From the IMG/VR virus record IMGVR_UViG_3300034117_001294, positions 124,001 through 188,000 of that record: a stretch of 64,000 bases of DNA, one strand, 5' to 3'. The stretch comes from a virus. The translations under genes and the position numbers were made by a program. Positions 58,501 through 64,000 of this stretch are shown one piece after another. Under the pieces are notes generated by a model. It saw only the letters and a program-made list of their open reading frames with translations. It did no database searches and was not told the DNA's origin. Numbering within the stretch: position 1 is the stretch's first letter; each line of letters begins with the position of its first letter.

Positions 58501-60350
58501 GTAGTGATGGTGGTGAGAGCATGAATCAAGAAAACTTTGCTGATAGTCGTAATCCACAAGACAACAGCAACAGTAAACGGCAAATGTTAAAAATTGCATC
58601 ATTAAACAATATTAAAGATGTGAACAAAATTAATGCAGGGCAGATGTTAAAATTGCCTAACGGCACAACTTATAAAGTAATGCCTGGAGATACCCTGTCT
58701 ACAATTGCGGCAAGACAAGTGAAAGATCAATCTTCTCCAATGCCCCAACCCTCAGTTAAACAAGGTCCAAACTCTAACATAGATCAAACGACAAGAGATA
58801 AAGCACAGGCATTTGTTGGTCAACAAAAACCAGAAATGGGTGGTGGCAGGGGGGTCGTTAATCCAGCAACCGTCCGGCCCGACGAACCAACCCAAACCGG
58901 AGTTCGAAGTGGTCCTAACACAAACATAGATCAACCAGCAAGAGATAGGGCCAAAGCGGCTGTTACTAAAATTTCTAGTGAAGACGATATCATGAATATG
59001 GTTAAAGATCATGAAGGTGTAAAAAATAAACCATACCAAGATACAAAAGGATTATGGACTGTAGGAGTAGGTCACTTAATTGGTGATGGCAAGACTCTCC
59101 CTTCAGAGTGGAAAAGAACATTTTCAGACGCAGAAATAATGAATCTGTTTAAAAAGGATTATCAGCATCATAAACAGGCAGCAGAAAAAATTCCTGGATT
59201 TAGTAATTTAAACATGAACGGACAGGCTGCTCTAATTGATCTAACATTTAACATGGGTCCAAGATGGTGGAAGGCTTGGCCTAATTTTACAAAAGCCATG
59301 CAAGCAGGAAACATAGATCAAGCAGCAAATGCATTAAAAAATAGTGCATGGTATTCACAAGTTGGTAGAAGAGCACCTAAAATTGTATCTCTTTTACAGA
59401 GCGGAGATCGATCTGTAGCAGAAAACTTTGCGGATGGACGTAATCCACAAGACAAGGGCGACAGTAAACGTCACGGCGTTCCTACAAAATCGTCAGTGAG
59501 CAATCTACGTAAAGTAGCTAAACAAGGCGGCCGTAAAGGACAATTAGCACATTGGATGGCAAATATGAAAGCAGGTAAAGCAAAAGCTAAGAATGAAGAC
59601 TTCAACGGCGAATACGACGACGAAGCAGGAATGGCACAGAGTAATCTACGCACAATGGCTCGTGCAGTTGATGGTTTATTAAAAACTATTAAGAGCAACG
59701 ATAACTTGCCAGAATGGGGACAAGAAAAGATTGCCAAAGCAGAAATGATGTTGGTCAGTGTCTGGGATTATTTGTTAAGCCAAAAAGAAATGGGCATGGA
59801 TCCTAAGATCAACGAAAGCAAGGCTGTAGAAAGTTTAAGACAGATTGTCGCAGAGTTGTCCAATGAAAAATTAGGACAATATAAAAAGGCCGCCGGTGAT
59901 CAAGCAACTGCCGCAGACAAAGCGGGCGACTATGCTAAGGGTCATAAACGTTTCAAAGGAATTGTTAAAGCAACTAACAAGCAGTTTGATAATGATGCTA
60001 AAAAGCATAGAGAGCAAGGTATGGCGGAGGCTGGCAGCAATGCTATAGATACTGTATCTAAACGCTTAACTGATCCTAAAGATGGAATGACAGCCAAACT
60101 TAGAGCAGCTGGTGATAAGAAACGCGATAGTCAGTACATGGGCACACAGATTGCTAAGAATGATCGAACCAGTAAAGACGAATGGGGCAACTTAAAAGAA
60201 AAGATTAAAGGTGCAGACGGCAAAGCCTGTTGGAAAGGTTATAAGTACGCAGGTACTAAGAACGGTAAAGACAAGTGTGTGCCAATTGGCGAAGCCTACG
60301 AACTTGAAATGACCCTGGCTATTCTAAAGCTGTTTGAAAGTAATAAATGA
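55542..60350 (+). CDS. Giant modular protein: nucleotidyltransferase, ligase-like, HxGH, LysM and GH24 lysozyme modules, 1602 aa
   Basis: Domains in order. MNLNELFSN: CTS-like start. Residues 35-205: Pol-beta-type nucleotidyltransferase with GDID (Asp103, Asp105) and VQIDLEF (Asp159). 430-690: ATP-ligase/capping-type fold with KIDG (Lys439 as candidate AMP-binding lysine), CEV (Glu522), EGIV (Glu670) and K682. 708-890: HxGH transferase (GSFVGHKGH, His724 and His727) with FTKLR near the end. 1025-1060: two half LysM repeats. 1149-1285: GH24 lysozyme with Glu1158, Asp1167, Thr1173, the T4 lysozyme triad spacing of 9 and 6. After that come marine-phage modules (SNLRTMARAVDGLL; CWKGYKYAGT). Seams such as SVAE and GMAE may be cleaved by a prohead protease. 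It is most likely a head-packaged polyprotein delivered with the DNA; a baseplate role for the lysozyme is the alternative. Confidence 0.75.
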   Translation: MNLNELFSNKKKVVSEGGNLSLPGGHDAQQIDLKVHNRSYIVPILDTLLININSSFAKKYKKPLWNPQLLQSKQFLSGSSLHFFNTKGITDQQFVEKKPKVGDIDTQVNKENEQELEQWLSASQGKMVGNAKFLGFQRGNEQFSSLWELQDPPIKVQIDLEFVEFDKDEPTPWSKFSHSSSWDDLNAGVKGVFHKFLIQSLASLSRKDFLLRKAVGRGKAKEIQDVPTTDNMVSFAVSSKEGGGLRAKYEPVLDANGQPLISNGMPVMQALPATGYEQDIGKIFGSIFGSRLNPKQAAQLESKYWSFTGLVDAMNTLVTPEEKQSVLSAFIDKIFGKGAQGLYKGDPERDSAEKSAALDLMINKLGVQTPSDLEQMKQQYKASYRVTAESLQEAEVKAQFRKNMPHLRDLKPIDFLDLLDEIHDGNGNFKLQNIPLNVKIDGFGGRFGKDAEGKPFMATSNTPPRYKAGFVQYHQDKGTTDPEILGRAEKFDELFNEMMNAIKLVDSKLGADFLVNKQVTCEVLFLPFAAETSEGKLKFVGIQYDKFPPGVELVLVPFRVVDASSGEDVPDANDVVTSLSKLGGQGSVRFLSNSLVQKDGLDVTEIINPLDNIEELKQIVSDTAGKRDRASLQLRREVEEKLMPVKIALEKAIDADPNIIGKDILGQDYEGIVINSRLGPIKVTSQQQKDIITQKNAAKAAARAEQPRGENKTAVVAIGSFVGHKGHQQLFGLTINKAKEVSGDPYLFMGSAVGADDPIPVADKIKTWKQLYPEYAGNISAVTQEGGSLMQKIKHELINPLPGKPPRYDNVIIMVGEDQAKMPIAQALMKAVNKFPGYEHVKVQLEVTPRGTGMSFTKLRNVLKTGDEQQAFQMWNDAFNGGQDGAKPLPSQWIKHLMDVSKTGMSTPQPKPAVKKPAVLPTPQTVQQPALGEMRLFNALMSPKKIVNEKTIEERKRKKSKGAAWGPGPYGWYGFDAGYSGNGGDGGSDGGESMNQENFADSRNPQDNSNSKRQMLKIASLNNIKDVNKINAGQMLKLPNGTTYKVMPGDTLSTIAARQVKDQSSPMPQPSVKQGPNSNIDQTTRDKAQAFVGQQKPEMGGGRGVVNPATVRPDEPTQTGVRSGPNTNIDQPARDRAKAAVTKISSEDDIMNMVKDHEGVKNKPYQDTKGLWTVGVGHLIGDGKTLPSEWKRTFSDAEIMNLFKKDYQHHKQAAEKIPGFSNLNMNGQAALIDLTFNMGPRWWKAWPNFTKAMQAGNIDQAANALKNSAWYSQVGRRAPKIVSLLQSGDRSVAENFADGRNPQDKGDSKRHGVPTKSSVSNLRKVAKQGGRKGQLAHWMANMKAGKAKAKNEDFNGEYDDEAGMAQSNLRTMARAVDGLLKTIKSNDNLPEWGQEKIAKAEMMLVSVWDYLLSQKEMGMDPKINESKAVESLRQIVAELSNEKLGQYKKAAGDQATAADKAGDYAKGHKRFKGIVKATNKQFDNDAKKHREQGMAEAGSNAIDTVSKRLTDPKDGMTAKLRAAGDKKRDSQYMGTQIAKNDRTSKDEWGNLKEKIKGADGKACWKGYKYAGTKNGKDKCVPIGEAYELEMTLAILKLFESNK
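58530..58579 (+). repeat. 50-bp direct repeat, copy 1
   Basis: It encodes ENFADSRNPQDNSNSKR. Copy 2 at 59421-59470 matches at 44 of 50 positions, in the same frame, 891 bp (297 codons) away. The two bracket the LysM and GH24 modules. Confidence 0.85.
59421..59470 (+). repeat. 50-bp direct repeat, copy 2
   Basis: It encodes ENFADGRNPQDKGDSKR. It is preceded by SVAE, so the junction reads VAE/NFAD. See copy 1 at 58530. Confidence 0.85.
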
Positions 60351-60613
60351 AGCAATATCGAATAGCAGGATTTCCTGTAGATACTTCAACTGATCCAGAC
60401 TGTGCTCTAAGCCCAGATGATCCTATACATGCACTACAATCTAGTAACTGGTTAGGAGAGTTAGGTGCAGAACAGCGTATGCGTGAATACTTAAAAAAGA
60501 GAGACACACCTTTGCATAGTCAGCACGGTAATGAAAATGCTCGCATAATGCGTGAACAAGGAATTAAACCGGGTACACCGGCTTGGTTCGAACTTTGGTT
60601 TGGTAAAAAATAA
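60347..60613 (+). CDS. Hypothetical protein, 88 aa
   Basis: It starts in the stop codon of the giant gene (ATGA). The product MKQYRIAGFPVDTSTDPDCALSPDD... is polar with an ARIMREQGIKPGTPAWFELWFGKK C-terminus; such REQGIxPGTxxWFxLWF endings are frequent in proteins of marine T4-like phages. No signal or catalytic motif is seen. Confidence 0.6.
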   Translation: MKQYRIAGFPVDTSTDPDCALSPDDPIHALQSSNWLGELGAEQRMREYLKKRDTPLHSQHGNENARIMREQGIKPGTPAWFELWFGKK

Positions 60614-60621
60614 ATAACATT

Positions 60622-60993
60622 ATGAGAGCAAAAGAATTCATCGCTGAAAGAAAAGAAGGTAAGATAACAAAACGTCAGCAACAATCTACTAGGGGTCTGC
60701 ATCGTTATTCAGACGCCGAAAAAGCAGATAGCGGTTATGTTAGCTTTAGAGTAGGCATGGCCGCAGCTATGAGCGATGGAAAAAATAAATTAGACATCGA
60801 TTCAAAGAGTTGGGCAGGAAAGAAAAAGACTGCACATCCTTACACTCAAGTGGAAGCAGACATGCTCAAAGCAGCATACAAAGCTGCCGGTGCCAGTTAT
60901 GAAGATATGAATCACGGCGATATGGATAGTTGCGAGTTAGACTCGACTAATATATACGGGCCTGTACCAGATAGAAAGAAACTAACAAAATGA
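60622..60993 (+). CDS. Head-targeting-type protein with EFIAE start, 123 aa
   Basis: The N-terminus MRAKEFIAERKEG is the closest match in this window to the capsid-targeting peptide of T4 internal proteins (consensus ...QEFIAE, cut after Glu). The body KITKRQQQSTRGLHRYSDAEKADSGY, AAAMSDGKNKLDIDSKSWAGKKKTAHPYTQVEADMLKAAYKAAG is a small helical domain that I associate with uncultured marine T4-like phages. It may bind DNA, being basic. ATAAATAA at 60610 lies just before the ATG; whether it serves as a late promoter is doubtful because of the very short distance. Confidence 0.65.
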   Translation: MRAKEFIAERKEGKITKRQQQSTRGLHRYSDAEKADSGYVSFRVGMAAAMSDGKNKLDIDSKSWAGKKKTAHPYTQVEADMLKAAYKAAGASYEDMNHGDMDSCELDSTNIYGPVPDRKKLTK

Positions 60994-62177
60994 GAATTAA
61001 ACAACTTTTAGAATCAGCAACTACTGGAGGCACAAGCTCAGCATCAGTAGCAACAGTTGCAAAAGGCAGTAAGGGAATGATTAAACGTCAGAAACCTACT
61101 GACAATGCATTGGATAGTGGAAAGTTGTTTCAAGAAACTAACGCTGCGGAAGGCAAGGAAGATAAGATTGCTCAACTAAAGAAAGACCATGACACCGCAG
61201 TGCATTGGAGCAAGAATGAAACAAGCCCACAAAAGCGTGAGGCTGCTCGTCAAAAGGCTGAAAAGATCAAGCGTCACTTAGATACACAATACAAGCAAGG
61301 TGTGGCGGAGGTTAGTGATGCTACGCTAACCAGTTATCTAACAAAATTAGATAAAGATAATCTTAAACACAGAATGGATCCCACAAAACGCAGTGACACA
61401 AAACGCATGAAAAGTGGTCCTAATTTTGTTAAAGCGTTTACCAAATTGGATAATAAAAAGCAAGGTGTGGCGGAGGCCACAGGTGACGAAAAATTTGATA
61501 AATCAATGAGAAAAATGACTGGAAAAATTACTCCAGGCGATGCTGACGAGATGTGGCCGACACAAGAATTTGAACCAGTTGATCTTGATCCATCATACTT
61601 GCCAAGTATGGAAAAATACAAGGCAAAATTATTTCCATTGGCTTACCAATACTGGACTGACGGCGACAATGCAGATGAATTAAGAGCATTAGGATGGGAA
61701 CCCGATTATGGCGACGACTATGTTATGGTGGTGCTGTCTGGCATCGGACACGACGGTCACATTCAATACGACAAATATGATTTTGATGCTGAAGATGAAA
61801 ACAATGAAGGTGTGGCGGAGGTAGCACCGCCGGGAGCCAAAGCCGAACGCATGGTCAAGCATATTAAAAAGGGATATGCTAAAGATGGTAAGTTAACTAA
61901 AACTGAAAAAAGCAAGGCATACGGTGCTGCATGGAAAGCACACAATGCCGGCAAAGTAGAAGAACAAAGTGTAGAAGAAAACAAGAAAGGTGTACGTGCT
62001 GTGAAACATGCAGTTAAGCCTAGAAACTTTGTTGCCAAGAACGCAGTACAAAGTGGTGCAGGTGCTCACAAAGATAAAAAGAAAGCACAAAAGCAAGGTG
62101 ATGTAAAACACAAGGCTAAAGAGCCAGCTTACGAATCTAAGCTATGGGCAGCATTAGATCGAAGAATTATCAAGTAA
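60990..62177 (+). CDS. Modular CTS-like protein with three GVAE seams, 395 aa
   Basis: The N-terminus MRIKQLLESATTGG is CTS-like (basic, hydrophobic pair, Glu). Three GVAE seams (residues about 102-106, 157-161, 273-277) divide it into four parts: an N-terminal Lys-rich part, DATLTSYLTKLDKDNLKHRMDPTKRSDTKRMKSG, an acidic unit (DADEMWPTQEFEP...WEPDYGDDYVMVVLSGIGHDGHIQ), and a basic helical unit (MVKHIKKGYAKDGKLTKTEKSKAYGAAWKAHNAG). If a gp21-type protease cut after each Glu, small basic peptides like T4 internal proteins would result. It is coupled to both neighbours by 4-nt and 1-nt overlaps. Confidence 0.7.
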   Translation: MRIKQLLESATTGGTSSASVATVAKGSKGMIKRQKPTDNALDSGKLFQETNAAEGKEDKIAQLKKDHDTAVHWSKNETSPQKREAARQKAEKIKRHLDTQYKQGVAEVSDATLTSYLTKLDKDNLKHRMDPTKRSDTKRMKSGPNFVKAFTKLDNKKQGVAEATGDEKFDKSMRKMTGKITPGDADEMWPTQEFEPVDLDPSYLPSMEKYKAKLFPLAYQYWTDGDNADELRALGWEPDYGDDYVMVVLSGIGHDGHIQYDKYDFDAEDENNEGVAEVAPPGAKAERMVKHIKKGYAKDGKLTKTEKSKAYGAAWKAHNAGKVEEQSVEENKKGVRAVKHAVKPRNFVAKNAVQSGAGAHKDKKKAQKQGDVKHKAKEPAYESKLWAALDRRIIK

Positions 62178-62593
62178 TGAAAATCATAGACCTATTAGAG
62201 GATGTAAATTCAAAACCTGATTTTATGAAAATACTTCAGGAGTTTCTTCCCTTTGCAGTCAATGAACTTAAATTAAAATCTGTTCCAAAAATTAAAATGC
62301 ATTTACGTATTGGCAGCGTAGATGATCAACCTAGTTTTGGTAGTTTTAACAGTGAAACTAAAATAATCAATATTGCAATTGAAGATAGACATCCTTTAGA
62401 TATTTTAAGAACTCTTGCACACGAGATGGTACATTACAAACAAAACGAAGAAACTGGACTGAAGCCAGGTGCGGGTGCTACCGGTAGCCCTGAAGAAAAT
62501 CAAGCACACGAACTAGCTGGTATTGTGATGCGTAAATTTAATAAAGCGAACCCTGAATTTTTTAATACCGACGCTGTTAATCTAGAAGAATAA
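62177..62593 (+). CDS. HExxH metallopeptidase-like protein with CTS-like start, 138 aa
   Basis: ATG at 62177 overlaps the upstream stop (TAATG) and gives MKIIDLLEDVNSKPDFM, again like a capsid-targeting start. The core has strands (KIKMHLRIG, KIINIAIEDRHPL) and the helix LRTLAHEMVHYKQNEE with the HEMVH zinc motif, and NQAHELAGIVMRKF later, where the His or Glu may be the third ligand. It belongs with SprT/zincin-like small metallopeptidases and resembles in motif the pair at 4672 and 5406, but is only half their size. If it is packaged, it would be a candidate protease delivered to the host. Confidence 0.7.
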   Translation: MKIIDLLEDVNSKPDFMKILQEFLPFAVNELKLKSVPKIKMHLRIGSVDDQPSFGSFNSETKIINIAIEDRHPLDILRTLAHEMVHYKQNEETGLKPGAGATGSPEENQAHELAGIVMRKFNKANPEFFNTDAVNLEE

Positions 62594-62594
62594 A

Positions 62595-63230
62595 ATGAGT
62601 TTCTTAGTTGCAAACTTACCTCCGGTGCATTGTTTTGTACGCAAAGAATTTTTGTATGATTTTAAGTCAGGACAGGGCGAATACGAACCGTGCATATGGG
62701 TGTCAATCAAAAGCCTGCGTAGTCAAGCATTCCGTATAGAAAGCTATTTGCCCAGATACGGAGCACTGTACGACAAACTACCTTTACATGCCTATGTAAG
62801 CAGAAACACCGATTTAGAGCCAGACAAGTTTGTACCACTCGATACACTGCAAATATGGGACTGCTTCAGCTATGATATTGCTGTAATACAAAAGGCGTTC
62901 TTACGTAATCTTTCCTGCGAGTTCTATGCCAAGGATCGTCAGCTACACAAAGGCGACTATATGTTTACCGTAGACAATGCTAGTCCAGATCTCAATGTTA
63001 TAGACACTAGCTACTCAGAGTGGCCCGAAGATCACAAAAGTTTTAACTTTATACAACTAGATAATGGACAATATGCCGCACAGCCCAATAATCGTTGCAG
63101 ATTCTTTGATGCAGCCAGTAACCCTAAAGAAATGTTATTTCCAGATTTTAAAGTTGCTACAAAAAAATGGGTTGTAGAAACAAACCCCAAATGGCGATTG
63201 GGCGACTCCGATACAGTAACTTACGAATAA
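62595..63230 (+). CDS. Hypothetical protein, 211 aa
   Basis: Unrecognised, but with a clear alpha/beta pattern: VHCFVRKEFLYDFKSGQGEYEPCIWVSIKSL, then aromatic strands, then FKVATKKWVVETNPKWRLGD near the end. The segment HCFVRKEFLYD...GEYEPCxW is one I associate with conserved proteins of marine T4-like phages. No transmembrane or signal segment. It may belong to the late operon that ends with the promoter at 63235. Confidence 0.6.
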   Translation: MSFLVANLPPVHCFVRKEFLYDFKSGQGEYEPCIWVSIKSLRSQAFRIESYLPRYGALYDKLPLHAYVSRNTDLEPDKFVPLDTLQIWDCFSYDIAVIQKAFLRNLSCEFYAKDRQLHKGDYMFTVDNASPDLNVIDTSYSEWPEDHKSFNFIQLDNGQYAAQPNNRCRFFDAASNPKEMLFPDFKVATKKWVVETNPKWRLGDSDTVTYE

Positions 63231-63234
63231 AAGT

Positions 63235-63263
63235 TTGACACTGTGGTTGCATTAGTATATACT
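63235..63263 (+). promoter_or_regulatory. Sigma70 promoter for the DsbA-like gene
   Basis: TTGACA (63235-63240), 17 bp, TATACT (63258-63263). Predicted start near 63270; CACAGGAG precedes the ATG at 63287. Confidence 0.8.
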
Positions 63264-63286
63264 TAATGTTCACAGGAGATTAATTT

Positions 63287-63556
63287 ATGTCAAAAGCATT
63301 CGGTGCACCAGAGCAAGCAAAGATTAAGCAGATTGTCGCAGAAGGTATGACAGTTATGCAGGAAATTCAAGACTTAACAGAAGGATTGAATGAAACAATC
63401 AAAGCTGTTGCAGAGGAACTTGAAGTCAAGCCAAGCGTTATCAAGAAGGCTATCAAGATTGCACAAAAAGATACATGGGATCAAGTGTTCCGTGAGTTTG
63501 ATGATTTGGAAACTATTGTTGATATTAGCGGTCACAGTTTTCGTAAGGAAGATTAA
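63287..63556 (+). CDS. Small helical protein, T4 DsbA-like candidate, 89 aa
   Basis: An 89-aa protein, the same length as T4 DsbA (a double-stranded DNA-binding protein that enhances late transcription). The pattern is helical (KIKQIVAEGMTVMQEIQDLTEGLNETIKAVAEELEVKPSVIKKAIKIAQKD) with ELGVDxxxxNRLL-like ELEVKPSVIKKAI and a final acidic tail. The similarity is by layout and conserved helix spacing, not strict identity. It has its own strong promoter. Confidence 0.5.
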   Translation: MSKAFGAPEQAKIKQIVAEGMTVMQEIQDLTEGLNETIKAVAEELEVKPSVIKKAIKIAQKDTWDQVFREFDDLETIVDISGHSFRKED

Positions 63557-63843
63557 TGGGCCTTGTCCAAAAAATATATAATTGGGCGAGAACTGATTAT
63601 CGAGAGTGGCCAACTCGATTTTCATTAGAAATTGCTGCCTGGCTAATGAGTCTCGGATGTTCCTTAACATTGGCCGCAGGAGCAACTGATCCTTTATTTT
63701 TCTATCTATATCCTATATTCATTTTACAATGTGCAATATTCGGGTGGGCTGCTTGGACTCGTAAGAGTACTGGCATGGTTGCAAACTATCTACTATTAGT
63801 CACTATTGACATTGTTGGATACGTTAGACTATTAAATATATAA
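63556..63843 (+). CDS. Membrane protein, 95 aa
   Basis: It shares a base with the DsbA-like stop (TAATG). Three hydrophobic stretches are visible: LEIAAWLMSLGCSLTLAAG, PLFFYLYPIFILQCAIFGWAAW and MVANYLLLVTIDIVGYV, after a polar start (WARTDYREWPTRF). A small phage membrane protein of unknown function; the DYxxWPxRFxxE(V/I)xAW start is common in marine T4-like phages. Confidence 0.65.
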   Translation: MGLVQKIYNWARTDYREWPTRFSLEIAAWLMSLGCSLTLAAGATDPLFFYLYPIFILQCAIFGWAAWTRKSTGMVANYLLLVTIDIVGYVRLLNI

Positions 63844-63853
63844 GAGAAAGGTT

Positions 63854-63903
63854 TGATCAGCCATAAATGATCATGTTGGTATTTGTAGGCCACAAACTAC
63901 AAA
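63854..63903 (+). promoter_or_regulatory. Twin hairpins with matching 8-nt loops before the last gene
   Basis: Hairpin A: TGATCA (63854-63859), loop GCCATAAA, TGATCA (63868-63873). Hairpin B: TTTGTAG (63882-63888), loop GCCACAAA, CTACAAA (63897-63903). The loops differ by one base. Hairpin B abuts the ribosome-binding site AAAGGAG of the gene at 63914 and overlaps its first three bases. This suggests a translational operator. Confidence 0.6.
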
Positions 63904-63913
63904 GGAGAAAAAA

Positions 63914-64000
63914 ATGAGCTACGTCGATTCAATGTGGGATCGCGACAAGGACGTTATTCGCGTCGTTGAGCGTGATCCCAAAAAAGGCAGAATCTTTCAA
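63914..64000 (+). CDS. 5' end of a CDS, possibly DNA polymerase (gp43-like)
   Basis: Only 29 codons are present: MSYVDSMWDRDKDVIRVVERDPKKGRIFQ. ATG is preceded by AAAGGAG. The start, with a short strand, acidic turn and VVER...GxR, is like the N-terminal beginning of family B DNA polymerases of marine T4-like phages as I recall them. The identification rests on a short stretch and is weak. If correct, the twin hairpins upstream could be its translational operator, as in T4 gene 43. Confidence 0.4.
   Translation, partial: MSYVDSMWDRDKDVIRVVERDPKKGRIFQ

Larger units (their letters stand above)
60012..61821 (+). repeat. Dispersed seam repeat CAAGGTGTGGCGGAGG
   Basis: Four copies, all read in frame as (Q/E)G(V/M)AE: 60012-60030 (with GTATGG), 61293-61311, 61458-61476 and 61807-61821. 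The bases agree beyond what the protein requires, including the codons GCG and GAG that neighbouring genes use less than GCA and GAA. Confidence 0.85.

Noticed and set aside
58530-59470. Insertion sequence carrying the lysozyme
   Set aside because: There is no transposase, no terminal inverted repeat and the reading frame runs through both repeats.
60610-60622. Late promoter directly before the gene at 60622
   Set aside because: ATAAATAA ends 5 bases before the ATG, so transcription would begin at or beyond the start codon; it may just be the AT-rich gap.

Overview
The window looks like part of the genome of a large lytic marine tailed phage of the T4-like myovirus type (the group of the marine cyanophages and their uncultured relatives). 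The grounds are a T4-type clamp-loader subunit (gp44), a GroES-like co-chaperonin (gp31-like), PhoH, MazG, peptide deformylase, a UV-damage endonuclease, very large tail-fibre and collagen-like virion proteins, and a dense layout of mostly plus-strand genes with ATGA/TAATG overlaps. T4-style late promoters (variants of TATAAATA) stand next to strong bacterial sigma70 promoters (TTGACA-17-TATAAT). Lipoprotein signals and a two-component spanin indicate a Gram-negative host. No photosynthesis gene is present, so the host (cyanobacterium or heterotrophic proteobacterium) is left open.

Layout. 1-4610: the end of a fatty-acid desaturase, a 101-nt tRNA-like element, tRNA-Thr, a cupin/2OG-like protein, a methyltransferase, a 2OG-Fe(II) oxygenase and two glycosyltransferases. 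4672-8025: two tandem HExxH proteins, then a cluster of lipoproteins and secreted proteins. 8087-15513: a third glycosyltransferase, a GalE-like epimerase, a run of small unknown genes and an alpha/beta-hydrolase lipoprotein. 15545-20629: a ClpP-like protease, a fibre protein, small unknown genes, two AbrB-like proteins, a UvdE-like endonuclease and, on the minus strand, an H1-like basic protein. 20791-39056: the virion adhesion block, with a 2161-aa fibre protein, a protein with Ig-like repeats, three collagen-like proteins (one ending in a C1q-like domain) and a subtilisin-like protease. 39049-45347: a DnaE-like fragment, gp31-like, MazG, a cytidylyltransferase-like protein, a metallophosphoesterase and gp44. 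45425-46165 (minus): PhoH. 46274-50309: two probable virion genes, the lysis cassette (GH19 endolysin, membrane spanin/holin, lipoprotein spanin) and small membrane proteins. 50362-54623: a proteostasis operon (DnaJ, peptide deformylase, ClpA-like). 55166-62593: modular proteins that begin like T4 capsid-targeting sequences. 63287-64000: a DsbA-like protein and the 5' end of a gene that may be the DNA polymerase.

Two things stand out. First, the 55166-62593 cluster, with a 1602-aa protein, appears to be a set of head-packaged modular polyproteins. They carry short N-termini resembling T4 capsid-targeting peptides and are divided by recurring (Q/E)G(V/M)AE seams that look like prohead-protease sites and are conserved at the DNA level. 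Modules include a Pol-beta-type nucleotidyltransferase, a KxDG ligase-like fold, an HxGH adenylyl/cytidylyltransferase fold, LysM, a GH24 lysozyme and an HExxH protein. Second, several intergenic regions fuse a terminator or hairpin with a promoter: a -35 hexamer that is exactly a terminator loop, a -10 box at the tip of a terminator stem, and late promoters inside hairpin loops that would hide a start codon in read-through RNA. Two sigma70 promoters are placed so that transcripts would begin at the A of the ATG.

All calls come from reading the sequence. No database search was run, and family names rest on visible motifs.
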